Assembly: GCA_016235165.1 (NCBI GenBank)
Contig: JACRLX010000007.1
Span: 62,001 to 126,000, forward strand
Direction: 5' to 3'
Source of the DNA: Rhodocyclales bacterium
GTDB lineage: Bacteria > Pseudomonadota > Gammaproteobacteria > Burkholderiales > Rhodocyclaceae
Length of the DNA stretch: 64,000 bases
How positions within the stretch are numbered: the stretch's first letter is position 1; every line of letters starts with the position of its first letter. Position numbers and translations under genes: made by a program. Under the pieces are notes generated by a model. That model was given only the letters and a program-made list of their open reading frames with translations. It did not search any database and was not told the origin of the DNA. This document shows, one piece after another, positions 43,836-52,386 of the stretch.

Positions 43836-44615
43836 CTAGGAAGCAGCGTGCCCGGAGTTCTGCAAGGCGCGGACGCTGCGTTCGGAAAGAAAAAAATTGC
43901 GTATGAACGGATGATCGACATGCATGATCTCGTCGGCCGAGCCGTAGGCCAGGATGCGCTGTTCCGCCAACACGGCAACGCGCGTTGACAATGCCGCCAG
44001 TGTATCGAGGTCATGGGTCACCAGCATCACCGTGAGCCCGAGTTCCTCGCTCAACATGCGGATCAGCCGCACGAAACTGTCAGAGCGGTCGGGATCGAGG
44101 CCGGCGGTCGGCTCGTCGAGCAGCAGCAACTCAGGCTCCAGTGCCAGCGCGCGGGCCAGCGCCACACGCTTGACCATGCCGCCGGAAAGTTCGGCCGGCA
44201 TCAGGCGACCATGACGCGGCAGCAACTCGACCATGGACAGCTTGAGCATCACCAGATCGTGGATCGCATCCTCGTCATAGCGCTTGAGTTCGCGCAAGGG
44301 AAAGGCGATGTTGTCGAATACATTGAAGGCCGAAAACAGCGCGCCGTGCTGGAAAAGCACGCCGAAGCGCTGCCGCAGCGCGCGCTCGCGCGCCACGCCG
44401 CCGCCGAACAGTGGCTCGCCGAACAGTTCGATGCTGCCTCGATTGGGCAACAGCAAGCCGATCACCTGACGTAGCAGCGTCGTCTTGCCGCTGCCGGAAC
44501 CGCCGACCAACGAAACCAGTTCTCCGCGTGCCACCTCAAGATTGAGCCCGTTGTGGATCCATACTTCGCCAAAGCGGGTAGCCAGATCGCGGATGCAGAT
44601 GACCGGAACGCCCAT
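43836..44615 (-). CDS. MlaF-like ABC transporter ATPase
   Basis: A 259-residue ATPase of the MlaF family that powers MCE-linked lipid transport. Walker A is GGSGSGKTT, Q-loop region GVLFQHGALFSAFNVFDNI (a Mla-type hallmark), signature ELSGGMVKRVALARALA, Walker B LLLLDEPTAGLDP and switch His in LVTHDLDTL. Start ATG 44615 lies 3 bases after the permease stop. The C-terminal tail (DHPFIRNFFLSER) resembles the segment that in MlaF reaches into the neighbouring subunit. Confidence 0.94.
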   Translation of the reverse strand: MGVPVICIRDLATRFGEVWIHNGLNLEVARGELVSLVGGSGSGKTTLLRQVIGLLLPNRGSIELFGEPLFGGGVARERALRQRFGVLFQHGALFSAFNVFDNIAFPLRELKRYDEDAIHDLVMLKLSMVELLPRHGRLMPAELSGGMVKRVALARALALEPELLLLDEPTAGLDPDRSDSFVRLIRMLSEELGLTVMLVTHDLDTLAALSTRVAVLAEQRILAYGSADEIMHVDHPFIRNFFLSERSVRALQNSGHAAS

Positions 44616-44618
44616 CGC

Positions 44619-45737
44619 CTACCCCGGCAGGCCGATGCCGCGAGTGGCGATGGCAAAGATCGCATCGAGGATGATCACCACGGTAATCGCGGTCACCACC
44701 GATGCCGTCGTGTTCGCGGACAGGCTTTCCGTATTTGGCCGCACGCGAAGGCCAAAGTGGCAGGCAACCAGCGCAATGAACATGCCGAATACTGCACCCT
44801 TGGCAAGCCCGATCCAGAGGTTGGCGGCCGGTACCACGCGCGGCAAGGTCTGGAAAAAAAAGCCGTAGGAAATATCGAGCTGAACCTGCGCCGAGACCAT
44901 GCCGCCTATCAGCGCAATCGACGTGCTCCACAGCACCAGCAGCGGCAGCGCCACGGTCAATGCGGCAACCTTGGGGAAAATCAGCCGCAGGCCGCGTTGC
45001 ACCCCCATGGTCGCCAGCGCGTCGATCTCCTCGGTGACGCGCATGACGCCGAGCTGGGCCGTCATCGCCGAACCCGAGCGTCCGGCGACCAGGATGGCGA
45101 CCAGTACCGGCCCAAGTTCACGCACAATGCCAAGGCCGATAATATTGACGATGAATATGTCGGCGCCAAATTGCTTGAGTTGCAGCGCCGAGAGGTAGGA
45201 AAGCACGACACCGATCAGGAAGCCGACCAGGGCTGTAACCGGCATGGCGCGCACCCCGCTCTTGTAAAGGTTGGCGGAAATCTCGCGTCGCGGCAGGTCC
45301 GTCGGAACACGCAATACATGTAGCAGGTTAAGCGAGAACTGCCCGATCAAGGCCATGAAGTCGAGCAGGTGACGCACCACGCCGATGCCAGCCGATCCCA
45401 GGACCATGACCCCGTGCAAGGGAGACAGCGGCGGCGGCACCGCGCGCGGCTCATGATCGGCAGCATCAATGCGTTCAAAAACACGGCGATGCTCGGGCCG
45501 GATCAGCAGCAGTTCGGGAAACGCACGCCCCCATGCGCGCCACAGCAACATGGCGCCGGCGCTGTCGATCGCCTCCAGGTTCGTGCAGTCCCAGGTGCTT
45601 TCGCGCCGGGCGGCACGATCCAGCTCCGTAACCAATTCAAGCGAACGCTCCGAGGTGGTGGCCAAGGTCCAGCGCCCGGACAGGCGCACCAATGCTGCGC
45701 CCGGGTGGTCGGTCAGCTCGATGCTGGCAACAGACAT
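44619..45737 (-). CDS. MlaE-type permease with N-terminal STAS domain
   Basis: A 372-residue fusion. Residues about 1-100 form a STAS-like domain (VRLSGRWTLATTSERSLELV, TWDCTNLEAIDSAGAMLLWR), the job done by the separate MlaB in E. coli. The rest is the MlaE permease with LVGFLIGVVLSYLSALQLKQ, VRELGPVLVAILVAGRSGSA (the conserved loop), MRVTEEIDALATMG and five to six membrane segments. ATG 45737 starts the STAS domain; upstream open frame is not conserved. It heads the unit permease-ATPase-MCE-lipoprotein. The upstream ppx gene is on the same strand 105 bp away and probably separate. Confidence 0.92.
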   Translation of the reverse strand: MSVASIELTDHPGAALVRLSGRWTLATTSERSLELVTELDRAARRESTWDCTNLEAIDSAGAMLLWRAWGRAFPELLLIRPEHRRVFERIDAADHEPRAVPPPLSPLHGVMVLGSAGIGVVRHLLDFMALIGQFSLNLLHVLRVPTDLPRREISANLYKSGVRAMPVTALVGFLIGVVLSYLSALQLKQFGADIFIVNIIGLGIVRELGPVLVAILVAGRSGSAMTAQLGVMRVTEEIDALATMGVQRGLRLIFPKVAALTVALPLLVLWSTSIALIGGMVSAQVQLDISYGFFFQTLPRVVPAANLWIGLAKGAVFGMFIALVACHFGLRVRPNTESLSANTTASVVTAITVVIILDAIFAIATRGIGLPG

Positions 45738-45842
45738 CCGGTTCGGACTCGGCGAAAAGAATGAAGGAAGCGAATCAGCGTCGGATTCTACCGACGCCCG
45801 ATGCCGACGCGCCATCCGCGACGCCGGTTTCCCAACGCCCGC

Positions 45843-47327
45843 TCAATCATGGTGTTCGACCCTGAGTTCGCCGCCGATGCCGGTCCATTGCATGGCCTCG
45901 TCATCGAGGGCCGCTGCGGTCAGCGGCAATTCGTTGCGATACGCGGCACTGAGCCGGAGCAGGAAACCATTGCGCGTAAAGTCGGCGACGCAAGGCGGTG
46001 GCGGCAGGTCGTCGCGCGAACGATGCAACAGCACGGCGATACGCAAACAGAAGATCAGTGTCCATTCGGGCGCTTCGCCGCGCAGGGGCTGGGCACGTTC
46101 CAGCTTGCCGCGATGCGCCAGCACCAGGCGCGAAAGGCGGCCCTGGTCGCGCCGCGAGAAGCCCGGCATGTCGGCATTGCCTATGATGTAGGCGCTGTGC
46201 TTGTGATAGCTGGAATGGGCGATCGAGATGCCAACTTCATGCAGCCACGCCGCCCAGACCATGAACTGCGCGTCCGGATGATCCGCCTGTCGGCTGCCCG
46301 GCACCAGCTGGTGCAGCAGATTGACGGCGGTATGTGCGACTCGCGCCGCCTGACGCCGGTCGACGTCATAGCGCTGCATGAAACGATTGACCGTAAGCTC
46401 GCGCAGATCGTCGTGGTGGTGACGCCCGAGCAGATCGTAAAGCACGCCGAGGCGCAAGGCGCCTTCGGAAAATGCCATGCGATCGAGGCCGAACTCCTTG
46501 AAGATCGCGGACATGATCGCAAGCCCGCCGGGCAACACCGGAATCCGGTCCGGACGCAGGCCCTCCAGCTTGAGCCGCCCGACGCTGCCGGCATCGATCA
46601 GGAGCGCCCGCAGCTTCTCCATGCCCTCGCGGGTCAGGCCATGATCGGACCAGCCGTTCAGCTCCAGCAGATCGACAATCGCCTTGGCGGTGCCCGAGGA
46701 ACCGATGGCCTCGTCCCAGCCGGTTTCGCGGAATTCATGAACAATGGTTTGCAGTTCGCGCCGCGCCGCGAGTTCGGCTTCCTTGAAGCTGCGCTTGTCA
46801 ACCTTGCCGTCGGGAAAGAAGCGCAAGCTGAAGCTGACGCAGCCCATGTAGAGTGATTCGAGACGGATCGGATCGATGTTCTGGCCGATGATGAATTCGG
46901 TCGAGCCGCCGCCGATATCCACCACCAGCTGACGCTTTTCCGGTTGCGCCAGGGTGTGGGCAACACCGAGATAAATCAGACGGGCCTCTTCCCGCCCTGC
47001 GATCACCTCGATCGGAAAACCCAGCGCCGCCTCGGCCCTTTCCAGGAACTGGGCACTGTTCTTCGCCACGCGCAAGGTATTGGTGGCAACTGCCCGCACC
47101 GCAGCTTCGTCGAATCCGCGCAAACGTTCGGCAAAGCGGGCCAGGGCATCGACGCCGCGGGCCTGGGCGTCGGCGTCCAGGCGTTTGTCGGCCTTGAGTC
47201 CGGCAGCAAGACGTACCGGCTCCTTCAGCCCGTCGAGCGGATAGATCTGGTTGGCGACGATCCGGCCTACCTGAAGTCGGAAGCTGTTGGAGCCGAGATC
47301 CACCGCTGCAATCAGTTCGTAGGCCAT
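45843..47327 (-). CDS. ppx: Exopolyphosphatase Ppx
   Basis: Hydrolyses terminal phosphates from inorganic polyphosphate. The 494-residue product has the ASKHA fold of Ppx/GppA. The N-terminal phosphate loop is AAVDLGSNSFRLQVG, followed by ATNTLRVAKNSAQFL, the catalytic Glu region VIAGREEARLIYLG, VDIGGGSTEFIIG and IGSSGTAKAIVDLLE. The C-terminal part is an HD-like helical domain (RVAHTAVNLLHQLV, WAAWLHEVGISIAHSSYHKH). GppA, the pppGpp phosphatase, has similar motifs but the ppk neighbour favours Ppx. It is divergent from ppk, with starts about 95 bp apart. Confidence 0.94.
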   Translation of the reverse strand: MAYELIAAVDLGSNSFRLQVGRIVANQIYPLDGLKEPVRLAAGLKADKRLDADAQARGVDALARFAERLRGFDEAAVRAVATNTLRVAKNSAQFLERAEAALGFPIEVIAGREEARLIYLGVAHTLAQPEKRQLVVDIGGGSTEFIIGQNIDPIRLESLYMGCVSFSLRFFPDGKVDKRSFKEAELAARRELQTIVHEFRETGWDEAIGSSGTAKAIVDLLELNGWSDHGLTREGMEKLRALLIDAGSVGRLKLEGLRPDRIPVLPGGLAIMSAIFKEFGLDRMAFSEGALRLGVLYDLLGRHHHDDLRELTVNRFMQRYDVDRRQAARVAHTAVNLLHQLVPGSRQADHPDAQFMVWAAWLHEVGISIAHSSYHKHSAYIIGNADMPGFSRRDQGRLSRLVLAHRGKLERAQPLRGEAPEWTLIFCLRIAVLLHRSRDDLPPPPCVADFTRNGFLLRLSAAYRNELPLTAAALDDEAMQWTGIGGELRVEHHD

Positions 47328-47361
47328 GTCCGGATTCTAACCTCTGACCACTCTTTGATCC

Positions 47362-47395
47362 CCGTCATGAAACGGTAATCGAAGTGTCACATAAT
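47362..47395 (+). promoter_or_regulatory. Putative Pho-box promoter of ppk
   Basis: Three 7-mers follow each other with exact 4-base spacers (11-base period): CCGTCAT at 47362, CGGTAAT at 47373 and GTGTCAC at 47384, each close to the PhoB half-site CTGTCAT. After the first two comes a 10-base gap and then CATAAT (47390-47395), a 5-of-6 match to the -10. This is the same layout as E. coli phoA (half-site, 4 bases, half-site, 10 bases, -10). Transcription would start near 47402, upstream of ppk ATG 47423. The box lies within the ppx/ppk gap and could also affect ppx. Confidence 0.62.
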
Positions 47396-47422
47396 CAAAA
47401 AGTCGCTCAAGAGAAGAAGATC

Positions 47423-49507
47423 ATGCCAGCATCCCACAGCTTCGCCGCCGAACATTTTCTGAACCGCGAACTCTCGCTGCTCGCATTCAACCGCCGCGTC
47501 CTCGCCCAGGCCGCCGACACGCGCGTACCCTTGCTGGAACGCCTGCGCTTCCTCTGCATTGTCTCGTCCAACCTCGACGAGTTCTTCGAAATACGAGTCG
47601 CCGGCCTCAAGGAGCAGATCAAATTTGGCAGCCACGGTGTCGGTGCCGATGGCATGGCGCCGCACGAGGTTTTTCGGCGCGTGACCGAACAGGCGCACGA
47701 CCTGATCCGCGAACAATATGCGCTCCTCAACGAGGTGATCCTGCCCGAACTGGAAACGGAAGGCATCGCTTTCCTGCGTCGCAGCCTTTGGTCCAGCGAG
47801 CAGCGGGAATGGATACGCGAACATTTCCTCAACGAGGTGATGCCGGTGCTGACGCCGATCGGCCTCGACCCCTCGCACCCCTTTCCGCGCGTGCTGAACA
47901 AAAGCCTGAACTTTGCCGTCGAACTGGAAGGCACCGATGCCTTTGGTCGCAACTCCGGTGCCGCCATCGTCCAGGCACCGCGTGCCTTGCCGCGGGTGAT
48001 CCGCCTGCCTCGCAAATTGAGCGGGGTCGACCATGGCTTCGTCTTCCTGTCATCCGTGCTCCACGCCTATGTCGGCGAACTGTTCAGCGGCATGAATGTG
48101 CTCGGCTGTTACCAGTTCCGTGTCACGCGCAATTCGGACCTGTTTGTCGATGACGAAGAAGTGAAGAACCTGCGCATCGCGCTGCAGGGCGAACTGCCGC
48201 AACGCCACTTCGGCGACGCGGTGCGCCTGGAGGTTGCCGACAACTGCTCCGAGGTGATGACCGAGTTTTTGCTACAGCAATTCGCCCTCGAACGCAGCGA
48301 CCTGTACCGCGTTCCAGGCATCGTCAACCTGGTGCGGCTGATGTCGGTACCGGACCAGATCGATCGTCCCGACCTGATGTATCCACCCTTCCAGCCCGGC
48401 CTGCCGAAGGTGCTGACCAAGCGTTACGACATCTTCGAAAGCATCCGCAAGCAGGACATCCTGATGCACCATCCCTTCCAGTCCTTCTCGCCGGTGATCC
48501 AGTTGCTGGAGCAAGCAGCCGACGACCCGCTGGTGGTGGCAATCAAGATGACGGTATATCGCACCGGCACCGACTCGGTGCTCATGGAGCACCTGTTGCG
48601 CGCTGCCGGCAAGGGCAAAGAAGTCACCGTGGTGGTCGAACTCATGGCCCGCTTCGACGAAGAGGCGAACCTTTCGATTGCCTCGCGCCTGGAGGAAGTC
48701 GGTGCCCATGTGGTCTACGGCGTGGTCGGCTACAAAACCCACGCCAAGATGCTGATGGTCCTGCGCCGGGAGGACCACGGCTACCGCCGTTACGTGCATC
48801 TCGGCACCGGCAACTACCACCCCCGCACCACCCGCTTCTACACCGACTTCGGCCTGCTGACGGCGAACCCGGAAATCGGTGACGACGTCAATGAAGTGTT
48901 CAAGCAACTCACCGGCCTGGGCAAGGCGAGCGCGCTAAAGCACCTGTGGCAGGCACCGTTTTCACTGCATCGAAACATGCTGATGGCAATCCGTGGCGAG
49001 ATCGAGGCCGCGCAATCGGGCAAGCCGGCGCGCATCATCGCCAAGATGAATTCCCTGCTGGAACCGGAAATCATCAACGCGCTCTACGAAGCCAGCGCGG
49101 CGGGGGTAACCATCGACCTGATCGTGCGCGGTGTCTGCTCCCTGCGCCCCGGTGTGAAGGGCCTGTCGGACAACATCCGGGTGCGTTCGGTGGTCGGACG
49201 CTTCCTCGAACACCACCGCATTTTTTATTTCCATGCCGATGGCAAGCAGGCCATCTACCTGTCGAGTGCCGACTGGATGGAACGCAATTTCTTCCGCCGC
49301 ATCGAGATCTGCTTTCCGGTGCTGGAACCCAAACTCAAGCGCCGGGTACTCAAGGAAGGGCTGAAACCCTACCTGGCCGACAACGCCCAGGCCTGGGAGA
49401 TGAACGGTAGCGGCGACTACCGCATCAAGACTTCACGTCGCACGCGCATTTGCGCCCAGGAGCTGCTGCTGGCGGACATGCGCGTGGGTGCGATCAACGT
49501 AGCGTAA
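47423..49507 (+). CDS. ppk: Polyphosphate kinase Ppk1
   Basis: Makes inorganic polyphosphate from ATP. The 694-residue product has the N-terminal domain opening HFLNRELSLLAFNRRVLAQA and FLCIVSSNLDEFFEIRVAGL. It also has the H1 domain, and two C-terminal PLD-like domains holding the autophosphorylated His in VVGYKTHAKMLMV and the second catalytic His in GRFLEHHRIFYF. SSADWMERNFFRRIE is conserved. I chose ATG 47423 with GAGAAGAAG upstream. A GTG at 47384 gives 707 residues but falls inside the Pho box and upstream of the predicted transcript start. The 3' end overlaps the convergent sppA by 14 bases. Confidence 0.96.
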   Translation: MPASHSFAAEHFLNRELSLLAFNRRVLAQAADTRVPLLERLRFLCIVSSNLDEFFEIRVAGLKEQIKFGSHGVGADGMAPHEVFRRVTEQAHDLIREQYALLNEVILPELETEGIAFLRRSLWSSEQREWIREHFLNEVMPVLTPIGLDPSHPFPRVLNKSLNFAVELEGTDAFGRNSGAAIVQAPRALPRVIRLPRKLSGVDHGFVFLSSVLHAYVGELFSGMNVLGCYQFRVTRNSDLFVDDEEVKNLRIALQGELPQRHFGDAVRLEVADNCSEVMTEFLLQQFALERSDLYRVPGIVNLVRLMSVPDQIDRPDLMYPPFQPGLPKVLTKRYDIFESIRKQDILMHHPFQSFSPVIQLLEQAADDPLVVAIKMTVYRTGTDSVLMEHLLRAAGKGKEVTVVVELMARFDEEANLSIASRLEEVGAHVVYGVVGYKTHAKMLMVLRREDHGYRRYVHLGTGNYHPRTTRFYTDFGLLTANPEIGDDVNEVFKQLTGLGKASALKHLWQAPFSLHRNMLMAIRGEIEAAQSGKPARIIAKMNSLLEPEIINALYEASAAGVTIDLIVRGVCSLRPGVKGLSDNIRVRSVVGRFLEHHRIFYFHADGKQAIYLSSADWMERNFFRRIEICFPVLEPKLKRRVLKEGLKPYLADNAQAWEMNGSGDYRIKTSRRTRICAQELLLADMRVGAINVA

Positions 49508-50438
49508 CGCGCGTCAAGACATTCGCCAGGCTGTCGGCGACGTTGGCGCCCAGCTGCTTGGCAAATTTCTCGGCGAAGTTCTGCTTGACCGTGAAGTCTC
49601 GCACCTCAGCCGCATTGATCACATCGCGCGCCACGCTTTCGACCGAGCCATAGCCGTCAGCCAGACCAAGCTCGATGCTCTTGGCACCGCTCCACATCAG
49701 GCCGGAAAACATCTCCGGTGTTTCCTTGAGACGCTTGCCGCGCCCCTTGCGCACCACGTCGATGAACTGCTGGTGGATTTCCCCCAGCATTTGTTTGGCA
49801 TGATCCTTGTGGCTTTCGTTCTGCGGCGAGAAGGGATCGAGAAAGCCCTTGCTCTCGCCCGCGGTCAGGAGGCGGCGCTCGACCCCGAGCTTGTCCATCG
49901 CGCCGGTGAAGCCGAAGCCGTCCATGAGCACGCCGATGGAGCCGACGATACTGGCCTTGTCCACGAAGATCTTGTCCGCCGCCGCCGCCACATAATAGCC
50001 ACCGGAAGCACAGACGTCTTCCACCACCACATGCAGCGGAATCGCCGGGTACTTCCCGCGCAGGCGGCGCATTTCATCGTTGATGATGCCGGACTGCACC
50101 GGGCTGCCGCCAGGGCTGTTGATACGCAGGATGACACCCGCCGTATGCTTGTCCTCGAAGGCCGCCTGGAGGGCGCCGATCACATGTTCGGCGTTCGCAT
50201 CGCCCTTGGCCTTGATTACGCCATTCAGGTCGACCAATGCAGTGTACTTCGCGCCGTCGGCGACATGCTCGCCCTTGCCCAAATCCAGCGCGACCACCAG
50301 CAGCAGGGCCAGGTAGCCAAAGCCCAGCAGCTTGAAGAAAATTCCCCAGCGACGTCCGCGCTTCTGCTCCGCCAGCGCTTCCAGCGCAAGCTTTTCGAGC
50401 ACCTTGCGCTCCCAGTTCACTTCATTGCCATCAGACAC
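49494..50438 (-). CDS. sppA: S49-family signal peptide peptidase SppA (short form)
   Basis: Membrane serine protease that degrades cleaved signal peptides. The 314-residue product has a cytoplasmic basic start, one membrane segment (FFKLLGFGYLALLLVVALDL) and a periplasmic S49 domain. It has LRINSPGGSPVQSG, the nucleophile region VCASGGYYVAAAAD, IVGSIGVLMDGFGFTG, and the Lys general base in TAGESKGFLDPF. It is the single-domain form. GTG 50438 overlaps the Rieske gene end by 8 bases and has AAGG 8 bases upstream. Part of rluC-gph-Rieske-sppA. Confidence 0.93.
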   Translation of the reverse strand: MSDGNEVNWERKVLEKLALEALAEQKRGRRWGIFFKLLGFGYLALLLVVALDLGKGEHVADGAKYTALVDLNGVIKAKGDANAEHVIGALQAAFEDKHTAGVILRINSPGGSPVQSGIINDEMRRLRGKYPAIPLHVVVEDVCASGGYYVAAAADKIFVDKASIVGSIGVLMDGFGFTGAMDKLGVERRLLTAGESKGFLDPFSPQNESHKDHAKQMLGEIHQQFIDVVRKGRGKRLKETPEMFSGLMWSGAKSIELGLADGYGSVESVARDVINAAEVRDFTVKQNFAEKFAKQLGANVADSLANVLTRVTLR

Positions 50439-50787
50439 CTTGCCCACCTTCCTCGTGCAACACGACCCAGCCGTCGATTTCGCCAACGACCACTTCCTTA
50501 AGGCCCTCACCGTGGCAACGGCCACTCAGACAGTGCCCGGTATCCGGAGCATACAGCGCGCCATGCGTGGCGCAAATCAAGTATAAGCCTGAAGTATCGA
50601 AGAACTTCCCTTCCTGCCAGTCGAGTTGGACCGGCAGATGGCCGCATCGGTTCAGGTAGGCATGTACCCGACCCCGGTGACGTACCGCAAACGCTGGAAG
50701 ATCCTCGCCATCACGCCTTACGGTAAAACGCAGCCCCTCACCGCCGTCAAGCAAGTCGCTACTGGCGCACAGCCGAGTCCGGTTCAT
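50431..50787 (-). CDS. Rieske [2Fe-2S] ferredoxin-like protein
   Basis: A 118-residue soluble Rieske protein. The cluster ligands are Cys-x-His in NRCGHLPVQLDW and Cys-x2-His in LICATHGALYAPDTGHC. The spacing is somewhat long because of the WQEGKFFDTSGLY insertion. GHCLSGRCHGEGL adds three more cysteine/histidine positions of unknown role. There is no membrane segment or signal, so it is cytoplasmic. The start ATG 50787 overlaps the gph stop as ATGA; ATG 50805 is less likely. A small Rieske protein just before sppA recurs in beta-proteobacteria as far as I recall, but its electron partner is not known. Confidence 0.85.
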   Translation of the reverse strand: MNRTRLCASSDLLDGGEGLRFTVRRDGEDLPAFAVRHRGRVHAYLNRCGHLPVQLDWQEGKFFDTSGLYLICATHGALYAPDTGHCLSGRCHGEGLKEVVVGEIDGWVVLHEEGGQGV

Positions 50788-51440
50788 GCCTGCTGGCGCA
50801 GCCATTGTGCCAATTCATCAATATTGGCGGCACAATACAAGGGGGCCTCGGCCTCCAGACTCGCGCGCGGATGGGCACCATACGCCACGCCAAGCGCGGA
50901 TACCCCCGCATTGCGCGCCATCAGCAAATCATGCGTGGTATCGCCGATCATCAGGGTGGATTCCGCCGTGACCCCGAACTCGGTCATCAATTCTTCCAGC
51001 ATCTGGGGATGCGGCTTGGAATGGCATTCATCGGCGCAACGCGAAGCATGAAAGCGCGGACCAAGGCCGCTGACCTCGAACGCGCGATCCAGTCCCGCCC
51101 GGGTCTTGCCTGTCGCCACCGCCAACATATGGCCCGCCGTCGCCAGTTCCTCGATCAGGGCCTCGGCGCCCGCGAACAGCAGCAGATCCTGATCCTGCGC
51201 CAGATAATGGTGCCGGTAACGCATGGCGACTTCCTGATAGCGCTCGGCCGGCAGGTCCGGCAGCGCATGGCGCAAGGCATCGATCAAGCCCAGGCCGATG
51301 ATGTGGCGCGCGCGTTCATCACTCGGCGGGGCGATGCCCAGGTCGGTGGCGGCAGCCTTGATGCTGGCGACGATGGCGCCGGTGGAATCCATCAGCGTAC
51401 CGTCCCAATCGAAGACGATCAGATCAAAGCGCCTGCCCAT
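50784..51440 (-). CDS. HAD-superfamily phosphatase (phosphoglycolate phosphatase-like)
   Basis: A 218-residue HAD hydrolase. Motif I FDWDGTLMDST supplies the nucleophile Asp and acid Asp; motif II is VATGKTRAGLD; motif III Lys is in CHSKPHPQML; motif IV is LMIGDTTHDLLMARNAG. A helical cap (about residues 18-85) is of the Gph type. Most relatives next to rluC are annotated as phosphoglycolate phosphatase-like, but the substrate is not proven. The ATG at 51440 overlaps the end of rluC by 17 bases, and its stop overlaps the Rieske start. Confidence 0.88.
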   Translation of the reverse strand: MGRRFDLIVFDWDGTLMDSTGAIVASIKAAATDLGIAPPSDERARHIIGLGLIDALRHALPDLPAERYQEVAMRYRHHYLAQDQDLLLFAGAEALIEELATAGHMLAVATGKTRAGLDRAFEVSGLGPRFHASRCADECHSKPHPQMLEELMTEFGVTAESTLMIGDTTHDLLMARNAGVSALGVAYGAHPRASLEAEAPLYCAANIDELAQWLRQQA

Positions 51441-52386
51441 ATTCCAGTTTCTCGTTCTTGTTGAGTTGTTCGATGAAGCCGCGCAGGTCGGCCGGCAGCG
51501 GAGACTCTAGCGCGAGCGACGCCTGCGACAGCGGATGCTGTAGCGACAAGCTCGCCGCATGAAGGAACATGCGTCCGAGCCCTGCCTTCTGCAAGACCTT
51601 GTTCAACGCAAAGTCACCGTATTTGTCGTCGCCGGCAATGGGAAAACCCAGGTGGGCGAGGTGTACTCGGATTTGATGGGTACGCCCGGTCCTGAGTTCG
51701 ACTTCGACCAGGCTGAAATTCTCCCAGCGCGCCACCAGCCGCACGATGGAATGTGCCGCCTTGCCTTCGGCGTCGACGCTGACCCGGCGCTCGCCGTCGG
51801 CCGTCAGATATTTGTGCAGGGGCAGGCGCACATGTTGCAACTCGTTGCGCCAGCGGCCCTTGACCAGGGCCAGGTAACGCTTGTTGATCCCGCCGTCACG
51901 AAACATGTCGTGCAGTCGGGTGAGCGCCGCGCGTTTTTTCGCCACCACCAGCAAACCGGAGGTTTCGCGATCCAGGCGATGGGCCAATTCGAGGAATTTC
52001 GCCAGCGGTCGCGCCCGACGCAGTTGTTCGATAACGCCAAAGCTGACGCCGCTGCCGCCGTGCACTGCCACGCCGCAGGGCTTGTCCACCACGATCAGCG
52101 CCTCATCTTCCCATGCGACCTCAAAATTTCGCGCCGGAACAGCGGCTTGCGCCGGACGCTCGGCGGTGCGGATGGGCGGTATGCGCAGTGTATCGCCAGG
52201 CTGGAGCCGATATTCGGCACCGACGCGCCCTTTATTCACACGCACTTCGCCGCTGCGCAGGATGCGATAAATATGGCTTTTTGGCACCCCCTTGGCGATC
52301 TTCAGCAGGAAGTTGTCGATGCGTTGCCCGTCGGCCTCGTCGCCAACCTCAAGCCAGGTAACCGAATCTTTGCTTAAGTCCTTCAT
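51424..52386 (-). CDS. rluC: Ribosomal large subunit pseudouridine synthase RluC
   Basis: Makes pseudouridines in 23S rRNA (955, 2504 and 2580 in E. coli). The 320-residue product has an N-terminal S4 domain (QRIDNFLLKIAKGVPKSHIY, RSGEVRVNKGR) and a catalytic domain with the active Asp in LAHRLDRETSGLLV. GRTHQIRVHLAHLGFPIAGD also matches the RluA/RluC group. Its position divergent from rne, with 460 bp between, is the classic rluC-rne arrangement and favours RluC over RluD. Start ATG 52386; TATATT lies only 8 bases upstream, so if used as -10 the leader is almost absent. Confidence 0.93.
   Translation of the reverse strand: MKDLSKDSVTWLEVGDEADGQRIDNFLLKIAKGVPKSHIYRILRSGEVRVNKGRVGAEYRLQPGDTLRIPPIRTAERPAQAAVPARNFEVAWEDEALIVVDKPCGVAVHGGSGVSFGVIEQLRRARPLAKFLELAHRLDRETSGLLVVAKKRAALTRLHDMFRDGGINKRYLALVKGRWRNELQHVRLPLHKYLTADGERRVSVDAEGKAAHSIVRLVARWENFSLVEVELRTGRTHQIRVHLAHLGFPIAGDDKYGDFALNKVLQKAGLGRMFLHAASLSLQHPLSQASLALESPLPADLRGFIEQLNKNEKLEYGQAL

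Noticed and set aside
47384-47422. GTG 47384 as start of ppk
   Set aside because: Falls in the third Pho half-site and before the predicted transcript start; ATG 47423 has a ribosome site and gives the normal N-terminus.
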